Positions 24,662 to 37,368 of a DNA stretch of 64,000 bases are shown one piece after another; within the stretch, counting starts at the first letter, position 1, and every line of letters starts with the position of its first letter. This DNA is from Lutjanus erythropterus (Eukaryota; Chordata; Actinopteri; Lutjaniformes; Lutjanidae), in the NCBI GenBank assembly GCA_020091685.1, contig CM034597.1, positions 27,702,388 through 27,766,387 on the forward strand, read 5' to 3'. Under the pieces are notes generated by a model, which did not search any database, was not told the origin of the DNA, and saw only the letters and a list, made by a program, of their open reading frames with translations. The position numbers were made by a program, and so were the translations under genes.

Positions 24662-25670
24662 CAACCTTTTCTTAGAAATGAAACAGAGTGAGACACATGA
24701 GACTAAACAGATTTGGGAAATTTTATGTCAAAAAGCACTGTACTTAATGCTAAATCATTTGAGTTTTATCTTTATAGAGGCACTGACTCACCTCTTATAG
24801 GAACAATGGAGAAATGAAAAAATGATCCGGCCCCGTGCGCTGACAGGAACATGATCCATTACGATGCATGAGAGGAAATGGCACAGCTGCATTAAAGCCT
24901 GGCATAGGCTATCTCTGAATCTGATAGTAGTAGCTATCTCAGCTATTAGCTAATAGCTGTGGCTCCGCTGATAACATTTTGACTAGAAGGGAAAGACTCT
25001 CAGAAAGAAGCAGAGAATAAAGGGAGGTGTAGTATAAGAGTGAAAAGACCAGAGAGAGTGACGCACAAAAGATGATAAAAGAGATTATACGTGCTGTATA
25101 TGTGCGTGAGATTGTGTTCAAGTGACGTAGCTGTGGAGGAAATAAACTCAGACACAACAACAAAGGACTGCTGGGTTCATCTGAGGACACTGGGCTGTAT
25201 CAGTGCTGTCAGTAGTAGAGCTAACTCTTTTAAAGTCTCATACCAGACCTAACTAAACCAACCACTTTTTTTATTTGTGGCACACCCTGAACAAAGCGTT
25301 CTTGCCATTTCAGACACCTCCTATAAGAACAAAAGCTCGCTAGGCACCCTTTCCTTTTTCGCCTTCATTTGATCTGAATTATTCCAAAAGTCATATTCAA
25401 TAAAAGTCATAAAATAAAAATGGAGAAATAGCAGAAGAATCTGGAGATACGTCTTATTTAAGTCCAACAAAGGTGAGGAGGGGAGTGAAGGGAGGGATTC
25501 CTGACTGACTATTGAGATGCGCCCGTCAGCATGGCGTGTGAGAAGGCCAAGAGGAGTTGGCGTGTTCGGATTGTGACCTCTGTAACCGGCAGGCTCCCTC
25601 CCACTCCAAGCATGCAATCTCTCCACAAACTGAGGCCTGTTTTTCCACCACACATGGCTTCAATTGGAGG
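24662..25670. other. Intergenic DNA, no gene seen
   Basis: No splice-flanked exon or recognised repeat. TAGCTATTAGCTAATAGCTG at about 24941-24960 is a small imperfect palindrome. Confidence 0.4.
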
Positions 25671-25673
25671 CTA

Positions 25674-25726
25674 CTGCTGCTGCTGCTGCTGCTGTGTCTG
25701 CAGCTCCGAAAAAAAAAAAAAAAAAC
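25674..25726. repeat. (CTG)n trinucleotide and poly(A)
   Basis: About seven CTG/TGC units (25674-25694), then CTGCAGCTCC and a run of about 16 A. The Cys- or Leu-run open frames are artefacts of this tract. Confidence 0.9.
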
Positions 25727-26573
25727 AACAGCAAGGCATAGCTCGACAAACCTGATTATGAAATCAGTAGCTGGCAAACAAATCAAGCTGGCAGTGTCCC
25801 TTAAAAGTTGTGGATATTTTTGTGGCGTATTGGCTGGAGAAAAGATGGCTTTATACCTTTCTCTTGATTTCTTGAAAAGTTTTTCTTTATTTGTGTGTGC
25901 GTGTGTGTGTGTTTATGTGTTTGTGCGTGAACAGGCCTGTATTTAAAGACTCGCTCCAGCGCCAACAAGGCAAGCTGTTTACTACTTGGTTGGTCGTAAA
26001 AAGTAAATATGCATCAGTCGGGGCCTATCAAAGGCTCCTTCATTTGGTCCCTGGCTAAGATGGCTTTGGATGTGTGCTGTAATTGCCTCGGCTCAGACAG
26101 AAATTCTCTGTGGTAGACGCATGGCCGGGCTGAAAGGGCTGAGGGAAACCATGCTGTCCCGTGCACTTAAACACTCCGCAGATGATCTGAGAGGAACCAG
26201 TGAACACACAAAGTGCGGGGGAAACCATGAGAGAGGAGGAGAAGGCCATGTGGCCGCGCACGGGGAACCGGGACCGATACACACACTCAACAAACGACTA
26301 TAGAGTCACACAGGTGCACCTCTTGCAGGGGAACGCACACACCACATCGAGACATGTGCTCACACTCACATAAATTCTTATCGATGACAGCAAAATTAGC
26401 AACCAAACCCAAATAGCAAACATCTGTTCATTGTTCCGCAAGACAACGCCCATGTCAACATCTGCCACAGATAGTGAATATGCAGTGTTCAGCCCCTTCT
26501 GAAGAAGAGTTTAGATTTTAAACTGAATCAAATGATATCTGACCACTGAGAGGCAAAAAACAGAAACACAGTG

Positions 26574-27347
26574 TTAAAATGATAGTTGGGGTTATTTAAT
26601 GTTGGGTTGTATGAGGTATTCTTCTATAATCAGTGTATTACTTACAGTAGATTGGCACACCTCCAGTTTGGAAAAGCAGAGAGGGGCACCAGCACAGAAG
26701 CTAAGTAACTGCTGTGGACGAGGTCAGCAACAAAAGGTATTTTAGCTCCTTAAAAAAGTCAAAATCCACTATTTTCACTGCTTTACCTTGCCATCAGACA
26801 TAATTTTGTAATGGGAAATTGCTGTTATATAAGCCAAATATCACTCTGCTGCTGCTGCCTCGATCTCATAGTTTGTTGGTGTTATTGTGTGACTTGGGTG
26901 AATCTGAACTATCCTTTTAAAACACCAACACCAGATCAAGGCAGCAGTAGATGCATAACTCCTGTGTTCTGCAGAATAAAATGATTGATTTCGCCTGTGG
27001 AGTTTGGTTGGTGTGGAGAGAGCCACACTTGGCTTATATAACAGCAGTTTCCCATCAGAAAAGGATGTCTGATGGCAAAGTAAAGTGGTGAAAACATTCT
27101 AAAAACAGCATACACTTAAACTGATATCGATTATTTTTTAATTGGACCTTTTTTAAGAGGCTAAAATATGTTTTGTTGCTGATCCTGTCCACAGCAGTGG
27201 AGTGTATTGCTTCGTTTCTGTACTGGTGTCCTGCCCTGCTTCTCCAAACTGGAGACATGTCATCCAGCATCTACTGCGGGTAATACACTGACTACCTATA
27301 AGTACCTCATACAGCCCCACATTAAATAATCTGAACTATCCCTGTAA
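26574..27347. mobile_element. TTAA-ended hairpin transposon family E, copy 2
   Basis: Same architecture as 17317-18152. The left end is TTAAAATGATAGTTGGGGTT; the right end, reverse-complemented, is TTACAGGGATAGTTCAGATT. The arms share GGGTTGTATGAGGTA, ACTTACAGTAGAT, GGTCAGCAACAAAAGGTATT and TTATATAAGCCAAATATCAC. The copy is about 774 bp, with a short centre near 26900-26930. No transposase is encoded. Confidence 0.8.
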
Positions 27348-27748
27348 TATAACATAAGTTTATCAAGTTGCTATGGCTAACTTAGTTGCAGTAATTACCA
27401 TCTTAAACCTCTGGCAGCCACAGAACAACACGTGTATCCTGTTGAGCTCTATTAGAGTCTATTATTCATCCACAAAATTCACTATGTGCATGTTAGCATT
27501 AGTGTGGTTGACCAACTCATGCAGAAGAATTATCTGGGTTGTTATCTTGTTAAATGTTTAACTTTCTTCAACAGCCAGTCTTTTACATAGCTCTTTGCCT
27601 TTTTGTGTTTGGCATGTGGTGTCTGCTAGTCTAAGCCTGCTTACTGTAAATGGCTGTTTACGTTTTAATGACGCTCAAACATAAAGTGTATCTGTGAGCA
27701 GGGGAACCAAAAAAATGACCAAAATGCCACAAAAAAGAAACTAAAAAG

Positions 27749-28165
27749 CTGTGTTTCCACCACTGGAACGTTCCCCAGGGACTAAGAACCTTTGGAGGAC
27801 CTGTGTGAGTCTCCACCGCAGAGACCAGGGTCTAAATTAAGTTATTTTACCCCCAAAAAGTCCCTGCTCGGGGGTAGTACTCTCCAAAGGTACAGGAACT
27901 GTGAGGGTGGGGCTTGCAGCACTGAACATTTCTGATAGGTCAAATACAAACCAATGGAAAGGTGGAAAGGATATGACAGATCAACCGACGGCAGGCTTCT
28001 TGTGCAGTTGTGTGCAAAAAAGATGTGCAATAGCAGCTGTAGCTTTTTCATACTTCAGCAGACAAATTTGCCTTATCTTTGTGGGTCTTCGCACCATGAT
28101 AGAAACACAGACAACAACAGGCTGAAGGGACCTTTTAGCTTTTTGAAAAGGAGTTCCTGAGACTA
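27749..28165. repeat. Candidate dispersed repeat (CCAGGGACT/GGGGGTAGT type)
   Basis: GTTCCCCAGGGACTAAGAAC, AAAAAGTCCCTGCTCGGGG and GGTACAGGAACTGTGAGGG resemble a widespread fish MITE-like repeat made of price-tag-like GGGACC/GGTCCC words. Only one copy lies in the window, so the assignment rests on recall. Confidence 0.3.
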
Positions 28166-28169
28166 ATCA

Positions 28170-29920
28170 ATCATGTACTTTAGGTGGTAACACGGCTAAA
28201 AATTGCGTACAGAGTGGTCTGTTTAGAAATACGAGTGATTCTTATGACTTACAATAAACAATTATTTGTTATTTGTATAAATATTAAAATATTACTAAAT
28301 GCAGCTCCAAGCTGCTATGGAGTCCATCATGTTTAACTATTACAGTAACATTATTATCTAATTTATACTGCTGCATTTGACATAAAACACATTGTATATC
28401 CAGAGGTATATAACTTGTGTAAAAGCATTACCCTTGCCCCTGTGTCACATGTTTCCTACACATGGGAACAACTCCACTGATTTAGCAGACCCAGATAAAG
28501 CCTTGGAGCATGCTCAAATATTTGAACTATTTGTCCAAAAATGTTCTGTGCACTTGACTTTAGGGTTAGTTTATCACATCAAACTCCTTTTCCAAACAGT
28601 GGTGAGATTATGGCGTTCTACAAAAACCCCCCACAGTCATGAGTTTACAGAGAAAAAGTGCTGGTACAGCAGCCAGAAGTCATGCAGGTGTGTGTGTGTG
28701 TGTGTGAAACATTATCTGTTTTTCTTTTCACAGAGATCAAAATCAAATGCAGGTTTATTCAGCTTTTATAAGATATTTATTGATTTGGCAGAACAAAATC
28801 CCACTATGTTACGCTCAAAAATAGCCTTGAGTAAATAAAGATTTTATTTTTCATTAGACCCTCATAAACAAGCTTAAACCAACCATGTGAAATATCACTG
28901 GCAAGCCAGTGATGGCTGTAAAACCAACTACTTGTTTGTCATACAAACAGATGTGCTGTCTTCCCAAGTACCATCACCAAAAGATCAAAGCTCAACTATG
29001 ACAAGTGAATAAACTCCATAACATCAGACTGGAGCTTTGATCATATCTGTTGTCTTATGTTGTGTTTGTGACAAGTCAGCTGCCAAAGGAAAAAAGAAAG
29101 GTTCAAAAAATAAGCACCGGCACACAACAGAGCAAAACTAATAAAATCTGGAAATGGAACGCTACACCCACAGAAGGAAAAGAGTCAAAGGAGAAAAATG
29201 TGTGTGAGACAGAGAGGGGTGTTTGCCACTCACCATGCCCACAGGTCCGTTTTTGCTACTCGGTAAGTGTGAGTCACCTCAGAGTTCAGATGAGGATATG
29301 CACAAGTGGGAGAGTTGACCCTGTGGGGAGGAAGGAGGACCCCACTCACCAATTTACTGGCTGACTAACTAAACATCTGACTTGCTAATGACTGACTAGA
29401 CAAGTGCACGGCTAACTGTGCCAACTGTGCCATCTCAGATCCAAGAATCAGTCGGCGGCGCAATCCTCTGAGCCCAGGTCTCCCGCTGAGGTCTCTCGCT
29501 GCCAAAGCTGTCCTGTCTCGTCATGTCCCGCTCTGTCCAGAGCTCGAGAGGGGGTAAAATGAAGATCTGTCCCCCCCGTGTTCCCACAGTCTGCCACCAC
29601 GAGGGGAGAGGAGAGGAGTGGAGGCTGCTCTGTTCCCATAGAGGTCAGATGTGGAGTTAACACACCCTGCCAGCAGCCTGGTAACTGCTGCCTGCCCTGC
29701 TACCGGAGTTGTCTCCCCCCCCCTCTCCTTCTCTCCTCTCCCCTCTCCCTCTGTCTCCTCCCTGCAAACCTGATAAATCACTCTGGAGACTCAGCAGAGC
29801 ACTAACCCACTCAGCCACTCACACACACAGCCAGGAGTAACAGTAGAGACAGAGAGAGACTTTCAACCAGTTGTCCCAAGAGATCCACTGTCCATATGAG
29901 AGTCTGGAGGCAGAGCTGCC
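28170..29920. other. Intergenic DNA, no gene seen
   Basis: It contains a short (GT)n at 28687-28706 and C-rich patches near 29570 and 29710. The open frames (up to 148 codons) carry no recognisable domain. Confidence 0.4.
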
Positions 29921-29925
29921 AGTTC

Positions 29926-30001
29926 TCCTTCTTCCCTCCCTCCCTCCCTCCTTTCCTTCCCTCCCTCCATTCTTCCCTCCCTCCCTGCCTCTCCTCTTTC
30001 A
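29926..30001. repeat. (CCCT)n polypyrimidine tract
   Basis: Degenerate CCCT/CCTT repeats, followed by a T run (30016-30027) and a CT-rich region up to about 30200. Confidence 0.9.
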
Positions 30002-30059
30002 TTCCCCTCTCTAGTTTTTTTTTTTTTACAGCCTCCGCTGAGACACTCTTATTGTGGCA

Positions 30060-30110
30060 ATTGCATTAGCCTTTAGCGAGCGAGGAATGGCTCTTAGTGC
30101 CTAATGCAAT
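30060..30110. promoter_or_regulatory. Inverted POU/homeodomain-like pair
   Basis: ATTGCATTAG at 30060-30069 and CTAATGCAAT at 30101-30110 are perfect 10-bp inverted partners, 31 bp apart, and both contain an octamer-like ATGCAAT/ATTGCAT. This could be a regulatory element or a chance hairpin. Confidence 0.25.
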
Positions 30111-30698
30111 GTTGTGTCTCTCTGTCTTTGTCTCTCTTTCTCCTTATCTCTCTTTCCTCCCCTCTCTGCCTCTTTTTCTCTGTCTCTCTTCCAAGTGTCT
30201 ATCAGTTTGACATGTACACGTACACATACACACCTCCTCTCCTTCCTTCTTTGCAGCTTTTCTTCTTCCTCTGTGAGTTATCCCTTAAAGGGACACTGTC
30301 TCTCTTTTCGCTCTTTCACAGAGGTGCTGAGGTACTTTGAAGGAGTTCAGGTGCAGGATCATGTTTCTCGAGGCTGAGAGGCATCGATTGTGTTTCTCTG
30401 TTTGCCTTGTGATTGTCTCAAATGTTTACCTGCTATTACAGGACTAATGGTCTACTGGGCCACTGCAGTAGATATGTACATAGAATCAATGAAACAACAG
30501 TGGACAGAAAACACATTTAACCACTTAGTTTACCAACATAATAACATGGTAAGAAACATATGATCACAATATATTATGATGGGAAATGGCTGACAGTATT
30601 GCTACATGTGTCAACTTTTCTCCACAAGTCAAGTTTGCTCCACACACGTGCACTTTACAATAATAATGGCGGCAGGTTTACCTAAATAAAAAAAAGAT

Positions 30699-31000
30699 TT
30701 AAAGGACCAGTGTGTAGCTTGTCTAGTGTTGATTGAAACCAACTGGATAATGGCCACAAAACTCACAAAAAAAACACAAGGCCTTTGTTTGTCTGTTCTG
30801 GGCTACTGTAGAAACATGGCAGTGTAACATGGTGGCCTCCATGGAAAAGGACCTGCACCCTCTGTAGATATAAACAATTCTCACTAAGGTAACAAAAGCA
30901 CAGAGATTCTTATTTTCAGGGGATTAGACACTAATAAAAATACTTTATTATATTCCAAATCTGCCATATTTTGCCAATAAACTCCCCTAATGGACTGTCA
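30699..31000 (+). mobile_element. TTAA-ended repeat family A, longest uninterrupted copy
   Basis: It starts TTAAAGGACCAGTGTGTAG and runs through TCTGTTCTGGGCTACTGTAG, AAACATGGCAG, TCTGTAGATATAAACAATTC and TTCTTATTTTCAGGGGATTA. Its diverged 3' end is GCCAATAAACTCCCCTAATG. It is a non-coding MITE-like element of about 300 bp. The right TTAA has decayed. Confidence 0.7.
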
Positions 31001-31002
31001 GT

Positions 31003-31490
31003 ACAGAAGCAGACGAAAGCAGACTTCTTTTTCCTGGTGTTAGCTGTAACTAACTAGTTATTTAGCTCCATCAACTGGTACAAAACAACATCTCTTTTTA
31101 CAACGACAACACCGAGGTCTCAATTGTCTACTTTAAGCGCTACATACCCTACATAATATGCTCTTTAAAGAGCCTAAAGCTAACAAATCCCAGGCAAAAA
31201 TTCAGCATCTTCACCTGTTGATAGTGCATGTAGAAGACATGCTGTTAGGCGTTTTAGCATACATGCTTCAGATTTTCAAACAGTATGCTTTCATTTTGAT
31301 TTAAGAGAGACACAAGAGAAAAGGCTCATGATGTTTGGCAAACATAACACATTCCTTGTAACTGGGGTTGCTGGAGTTTGAACTTACTTAAACTCAATAA
31401 GGAGCTGGACTAAACTGCTAATGTTAGTCCACACTCTAATATAAGTATATAATTGATAGCATCCAGGATCAGCTTTCACACAGTGGGGAA
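31003..31490. other. Intergenic DNA, no gene seen
   Basis: No exon-like frame or identifiable repeat. Confidence 0.35.
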
Positions 31491-31494
31491 ACAC

Positions 31495-31775
31495 TGGTAC
31501 CATGACATTGTTCCAACTGCCCATTATGCTGAAACTCCAATATCCTGAAAATGTCTCATTGGACTGAAAGTCCATCAGTCCTATTGCTCCAGCGCCCCAT
31601 TCCTCCAAAAATAATTTCAAATGGAAATTTGTCTGTGACAGCAAATGTTTGAAAAATGTCATTTGTCGTAAAGACAATATTCAGCACAACAGTTAACAAC
31701 TGCAGGAAGAGCGTGCATTTGTGGAGCAATGGGCCATCAGAACAATGGGTAGCCCCTGAAATAGCACACACACAT
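31495..31775. repeat. Dispersed repeat family F, copy 1 (partial)
   Basis: GGCCATCAGAACAATGGGTA and GCCCCTGAAATAGC near 31731-31764 parallel GGCGTCAGAACAATGATCAG and TCCCCAAAATGGC near 34176-34207. Upstream AATGTCTCATTGGACTGAAA resembles the other copy's TTTTGGTCCAATGGGACATT in part. The boundaries are uncertain. Confidence 0.4.
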
Positions 31776-32034
31776 TTTGTTAATGATGTGTTCCTTGGTT
31801 CTGGAGGTAATGTTTGAATCCCCGTGTAGGTAGTAAGCTAGTTAGCCAGGCGTGCAAATGATTGCGGCTTCTGTTGGAGCAGATGAAAATACTGATTAAT
31901 CAATTCCTTATACTTTGGCTTTCGTGTTTTTGGTTTTGGACAACTTAAAAAAAGACACCACCCTCTAAAGTCTTTAAATACAGTGTATTGTTCTCGCTAC
32001 AGCCCCCATGCACACCGCCTCAGCATGCGGAAAA

Positions 32035-32105
32035 CTCCAAAGCTTGACAGGCCAAGTTATAGTTGCTAAGCTATTATTGCACAATCTGTGTTCATGGGAG
32101 GTCTA
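32035..32105 (+). repeat. Dispersed repeat family D, copy 2
   Basis: CCAAAGCTTGACAGGCCAAG and ATAGTTGCTAAGCTATTATT match 16257-16305. Confidence 0.4.
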
Positions 32106-32109
32106 TTAG

Positions 32110-33625
32110 CATTTTAGCAAAGTGTCAGTTATAAACTAAAGTCTATTGTATGACACCAAAAGTAATTTATCAAGTGTAATTTATCTCTCAAGGTTAAAGC
32201 GTTTTGCAGTGCAGAAAACTATGAAAAATAAAAGGTTGCAAAGTCACATCCACTCATGTCTCAGAAGCCCAGGCATCAATATGTTCAACCCAGTAAATCA
32301 CTCTGTCAACAAAGCCAGTAGAGGGATGACAGTGTTTCATCTGCAGGCCCGATGCAGCAGTTTTGGACTTTTAAGTTTGACACTGGAGAATGACAGGAGG
32401 CCCAGCGGAGAGAGCGTCCTCTAAGTCACATATTTTATCCCCACAATAGTGTGTCCAAAACCACTTTCCTGTCCTGCTGAAGTGTCTTTAAAACTCTGTA
32501 GAGTCCTCACACATACAAAGAGTCATTCTCTGTTAAAGTAGAATTTAATGTCATTAATGCACCGCAGAGTATGTGGACAACAACAAAAACCAAAACACTT
32601 ACAGTACAGTAGCAGGGACATCCTAATGATGTCGCTCTGAGGTAAAGACATGGCCGCCAGTGCCTCTAACTGCTGCTCCCTGCTGTAAATCTAAAATGAT
32701 TAGAGGGCAGCAACTAAGATTAGACTGTATTTCAAAGAGTATTACATGTCCAGACATAACATTCATTAATTAAACTCTTGTGTTCTCTTTGAAGTTAGAT
32801 AATATCTTACAAAAGCAGTTTGGGGGACGAGAACTGCAGCCCCTGCAATGTTCTTGGAGCCGTCTGTCCGTCTCATAACTCACAGCTACGTTATCAGTGC
32901 GATCTATCATTGCACTGCACAAAATTAGACTTCAGTGTCTTTTTCCAGGAAACAATTTCTACTTTTCTGAGCTTAACAGTAAAGGAGGCTACCGATGGAT
33001 GGAACGACCTTCTCATTTACCTCTAATATGGTACCCAGCCATGCAGATACTGCTGAGTTGATTTACAAGTTTTAAGGAATCAGTCTGATGTTTCTGCTTA
33101 ATCTGCAATGCAATGGAGGTGCATGGAATTTGGGTTTTGATGCTTGAAGCTGCATTAATTAATATTCTGTATTGAAGTAACAATGGATCAGATGACTATG
33201 TGTAATGTAAAAGGGCTTCACAGAGAATTATCACCTGTTACCCTGAGCTCTACACTGTTTCTGCATATTCAGATCATTGTTTTCATTTTACGTGCCATAA
33301 CTTTACTGTTTTGGTTCTCTCTCGCCGCTCTTATCAAGCCCATTTCCAGCAGCAGCAGGCAGCTGTTCTCAGCAAAAAGGCTCTAAAAACCCACTGTAAG
33401 CCACCTGTACAGCACCAAATGGCAGTGCTGTGCCACCAACGGGCCATTATTACAAAACCCTGATGGTAGTTTAAAAAATGTTTTACTAATTACTAATAGA
33501 AAACATTTGATGTTAACACAACAGCCAAGATGAAAAAAGACTGTAGGCTATGAAGACAGCTCCGACTGAGTTTTTGATCAGCCTACATCTAATGACTCGG
33601 GTGATGGGAGTGCATGCCAGCTGAA
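32110..33625. other. Intergenic DNA, no gene seen
   Basis: Several short open frames without recognisable domains. No splice-supported exon. Confidence 0.4.
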
Positions 33626-33629
33626 GTGT

Positions 33630-33947
33630 ATTCACAAGTCAGTCTTTAAACGATTTAATCAATAGAAACTGGAGGCAATCTCCCAGCTTTTGTTGTTAAA
33701 ACTGGGTGGAAACAATGAGAGAATTAAAAAAAAAAATTGCATTGCTGAACTAACTCAAAGTCTTTAGGGCTGCAGTACTGAGGAGAGTGGGGTGGAGCGT
33801 TGTTTGCAGTAAGGTGTGTCCGTAAAAATACGTAAGGGGCCAAGGTTCGTTAGCAGCGGTATTCGTTGCCGTTCAAGTAACTACCTCAGAAATCCACAGA
33901 TTGAGAGGCATGGAGATCTCTGATTGTCTTATATCGGAAGACTACAA
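33630..33947 (+). repeat. Dispersed repeat family G, copy 1
   Basis: This is collinear with 60758-61070. Shared words are TTCACAAGTCAGTCT, CAATAGAAACTG/CAATAGAGACTG, CAATCTCCCAGCTTTTGTTG, TAAAACTGGGTGGAAACA and AACTACCT..AGAAATCC. The two copies, one intergenic and one inside ncln intron 4, define the family. Confidence 0.7.
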
Positions 33948-33959
33948 TGTAAGTGTAAC

Positions 33960-34388
33960 TCCTGATTTTACTCCAAGACAGAGAATCGCTTGAAATGTCG
34001 TTTGGTGTGAGGCCAGAAAGATTAAGGGTAAAATCTGCGCTCTCCGACCAGCAGTCACTGGACTAACAACTACAGGGAGAGTGTGTATTCTTGAGCAATA
34101 GCTGTTGGTTTTCAGGATGACAGGCTCATGACCAAATGGGCTTTTGGTCCAATGGGACATTTTTTGGACTACAGGGCGTCAGAACAATGATCAGTCCCCA
34201 AAATGGCAAACAGACAAAGTTAGCAACTAGCTGGGGAACATACTGGAGCATTCAGCAGCACCAGATATTTTTCTCAGGATTTGATGGAGACCAACAGAAC
34301 AAACGGCTAAAAGGAACCTGAATGCTGAACTTAAATTCATCAGGTGGACACAACCACACCTCAGAGTGAATGATAATGCTACCTTTTA
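33960..34388. repeat. Dispersed repeat, families F and H segments
   Basis: 34130-34207 matches the family F fragment near 31731. 34209-34388 (CAGACAAAGTTAGCAACTAG, GGAGCATTCAGCAG, GATGGAGACCAACAGAACAA, GAGTGAATGATAATGCTACC) matches 48441-48620. It directly follows the family G copy, so G, F and H may be parts of one longer degenerate element. Confidence 0.5.
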
Positions 34389-34477
34389 ATTTCATTTCGC
34401 TAAATGCTTCAATGTCAGTTGAAGAAACATAACACTTACAGTAATGTGTGCTGTTACGCTGATCTTTTTTTTTTTTT

Positions 34478-34675
34478 CAGTCCCTCTAGGAAGTTGCGAT
34501 GTTGCAGTCGCAGCAGTGAATGCAAGTTCAGCCAATCCCTGTGAAGTCTGCACGTCCTTGCAAATTTATACAATCACCGTAACTTTCCTGCAGATTTTAC
34601 AAATCATACCTTCCTGCGAGTCTCACCAATCATAGAAGTCCCCGACGCAAAAATCATACATGAACCACATCTCAG
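34478..34675. repeat. Candidate dispersed repeat
   Basis: CAGTCCCTCTAGGAAGTTGC and related words (CACGTCCTTGCAAATTTATA, CAATCACCGTAACTTTCCTG) resemble an interspersed fish repeat recalled from other genomes. No second copy lies in the window. Confidence 0.3.
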
Positions 34676-34823
34676 CGAACCAACTCAATATTTTGTTATT
34701 TACTTTTTTTTTTATTTTGTCACGAGTACTGAAAAGAAAATAAGGTTTGTCATTTATTATTGATATTTATTTATAATTTCGTCCTTGCTGAGTTGGGCTC
34801 CAAAAAGATTTTGCTTCTTTGTG

Positions 34824-34845
34824 GAAAGGCCCCCAGGGGCCTTTC
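34824..34845. repeat. Short palindrome
   Basis: GAAAGGCCCC and GGGGCCTTTC are perfect 10-bp inverted arms separated by two bases. AATAAA follows at 34857-34862 (within CAAATAAATC). Confidence 0.8.
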
Positions 34846-34864
34846 TTCATTTTCAAATAAATCA

Positions 34865-36410
34865 TATTTTGTCAGAACTTTTGTAATCTGAGCCTTTTTG
34901 GTAAAGTTATTCAGAACACAGTGTGACAAAGAGTGTGGTTTTATTCTCCCTGGAACAATTATTTATTTATTTTACGTTCATTTCAACAATAAATCTCTTT
35001 TACAGGAGAGACACAGCCAAGGTAGCAGCCATACAAAATCACCTCATATTAAAATGCGACAAAAACAAGATGATATAAAAAAAAATCCACAATAAAACCA
35101 TAACAGCTATTCAAACATAGACAACCACAACGTCACCATCGCCACACTCTTCACGATGTCCTTGAATTCATCGTTGGACATAAATTTTAGATGTTTTGTA
35201 GATTATTCTATGCACAATGTGCATGTAGGAAAATGCAGTTTTCTCCAGATCATTTAAAACCCGAGGTGTATTAAAAAGAAACCACATGGAGGAACATATC
35301 TGGTAACAATCAGAGCTGAGACAGAGAAAGGTAGAGAGGTAGGCTGGAAGTTTACCCACTATCACTTTATAGATAAAAAATATACCACTACAGTTTTCTA
35401 TGAGTGGTCAATGACATTCAACCCACCAAATTATAAATAACGCAATGGTGAATAACGAACTATGCATTTGTAATGAAATATAGAGATTCATGGTACACTG
35501 ATGGTGTCCACATTTTCAATCTCACACACAGATCTCTTATTGGCTCAGTGTTTTTTCCAACCAGGGCAGCAGCCTTCTGTGTGCACAACACCAGACATAT
35601 TTAAATTGCTGAACAATCTCACAGATGGATATCTCAAACCCCTGGCAAATAGAGCCTGACTGCAAGAAATTACTGCCCACTCTGAAAACTACAGAAAATT
35701 AATCAGCACTTATGAGAGAAAAGCTCTACGAGATGAAAACAGACGTGGCACGACAACATTAATCATAGATCATGTAGGTGCTGCCGTCTCAGCACAAAAC
35801 AAGCCATCTTTCAAGGCAGCGATCGGCACTCATTTCTCAAGCCAAGGTGCTGATGTTTGCCTGTATTTCTCATATTTTCCCTCTGGGCTTATTTGTTTGT
35901 TTAAAGTAGTCTGAAACATTCAGACTTTCCAGCACACTGAGCCAGGATAAAGCAGCGAGGCAGGGTGACCGACTGGGATCATACCTTCATTTTCAGTGAC
36001 TGAAACCAAACATTCTCTAAAACACCAAGCAGAGTGGTTTCGCTGCGTGCAGTGAGTCCTGTTTTGTTACACATCGCTATGTTACAGTATATAAACAATG
36101 TCACACATTGTTTGTGTGATGTAGCCTTGTTTGCAGAAAGAAAATGCTCCTGTATTAACATTTTCCATTCACACCGTAAACCAACATTACTGTGTACAAG
36201 GACACTTGAGACACTGTGCCACGAGATTTAATTTCCTTGTTTCCAATGTGACTTAAGTGGCATCATATTCATACTGGAGGAGGAATGTGCCTTTTTAGAA
36301 GTAATGATCACACAATTTAGGAAAATTCTTGAAATGACAATAAAGCAGAGTTGTTTTTATGTCTTTTAGTTTGTTATTGTTATGTTGCATTTGAGCATTT
36401 TCCTTTCAAA
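34865..36410. other. Intergenic DNA, no gene seen
   Basis: AT-rich with short open frames. No recognisable exon or repeat. Confidence 0.4.
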
Positions 36411-36929
36411 AATGGATTAAAGTACCAGTGTGCAGAATTTAGTGGCATCAAGCTTGCAGATAGCAAACACCTCGTTTCACCCTCCCCTTCCAAGCATGAA
36501 GGACAGTGTTTCCCAAACATTTTACAGCTCCAGTGTACCACAGTTTTGGAATAGAGGGTACAGGCGAACCTACAGCGGCTGTGAAACTTGCAAAAAACGT
36601 GAACGGCTGTATCTAGAGTCGCTTTTTGGTTTATTCATTATTGCCTTCAGAGAGCTGTAAGAAAAGAACAGTTCATTGTTCTTTTTTCTTTTTTTAAGGC
36701 GGCAGGTTTAGTCGGTTTATTTGGTTAATAATCATCATTACGATAATGATAGGGTAAGAGTTGAATTATACTCAAACTTTGAGATCCCAGCAATATCATT
36801 TCAACTTGCATGGCTGGACAAGGTTTAGCAGCATTAAATTACTTGTATTGACAGATTTAATGTCAATGATCTGCACTGTAAACATTAAACAAAGTGATGC
36901 CATATCCCTCTGCTTTGTCAGGGAACTTA

Positions 36930-36991
36930 TTAATTTGAATTTACCCTCTTTATGAAACTAGTTATATAAATAAAGTTGCCTTGCCTTGAAT
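36930..36991 (+). mobile_element. Possible LINE-type 3' tail inside the split repeat
   Basis: TTATATAAATAAAGTTGCCT followed by TGCCTTG resembles the AATAAA-plus-pentamer tail of fish LINEs. The upstream sequence was not recognisable. Confidence 0.4.
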
Positions 36992-37368
36992 GCACTTCAC
37001 GCAACACTGTTTGAGTGAAGAGTGTTGAGAAAAGATCAACCTTTTATTCTGTCTTGGATTAACTTACAAAAAAAAATAATTAATTTAAAAATAAGTATAA
37101 TAGTAGATTCGTAATATGCATGAAACTTCGCTGAAATAGAGCCAGGGCGAGCGAAGCAAGTGACAAATCGCTCAGCCTGTTCGCTGACGCACGAAGGAGA
37201 TTAGGGCGTCCTTATTTAGGAAAACTGAAGCAATCAGCTGTTCACTCACTTGCTTGTTCACATCGCCTCCAGTTCGGAAGTGGTGTGAACTTTGACTGCT
37301 GTGCTCTTTAATGTTGGTAGGGTTACAAGTTAGGTAACGGATGAATTTTGCACGGTCACACAAACCAT

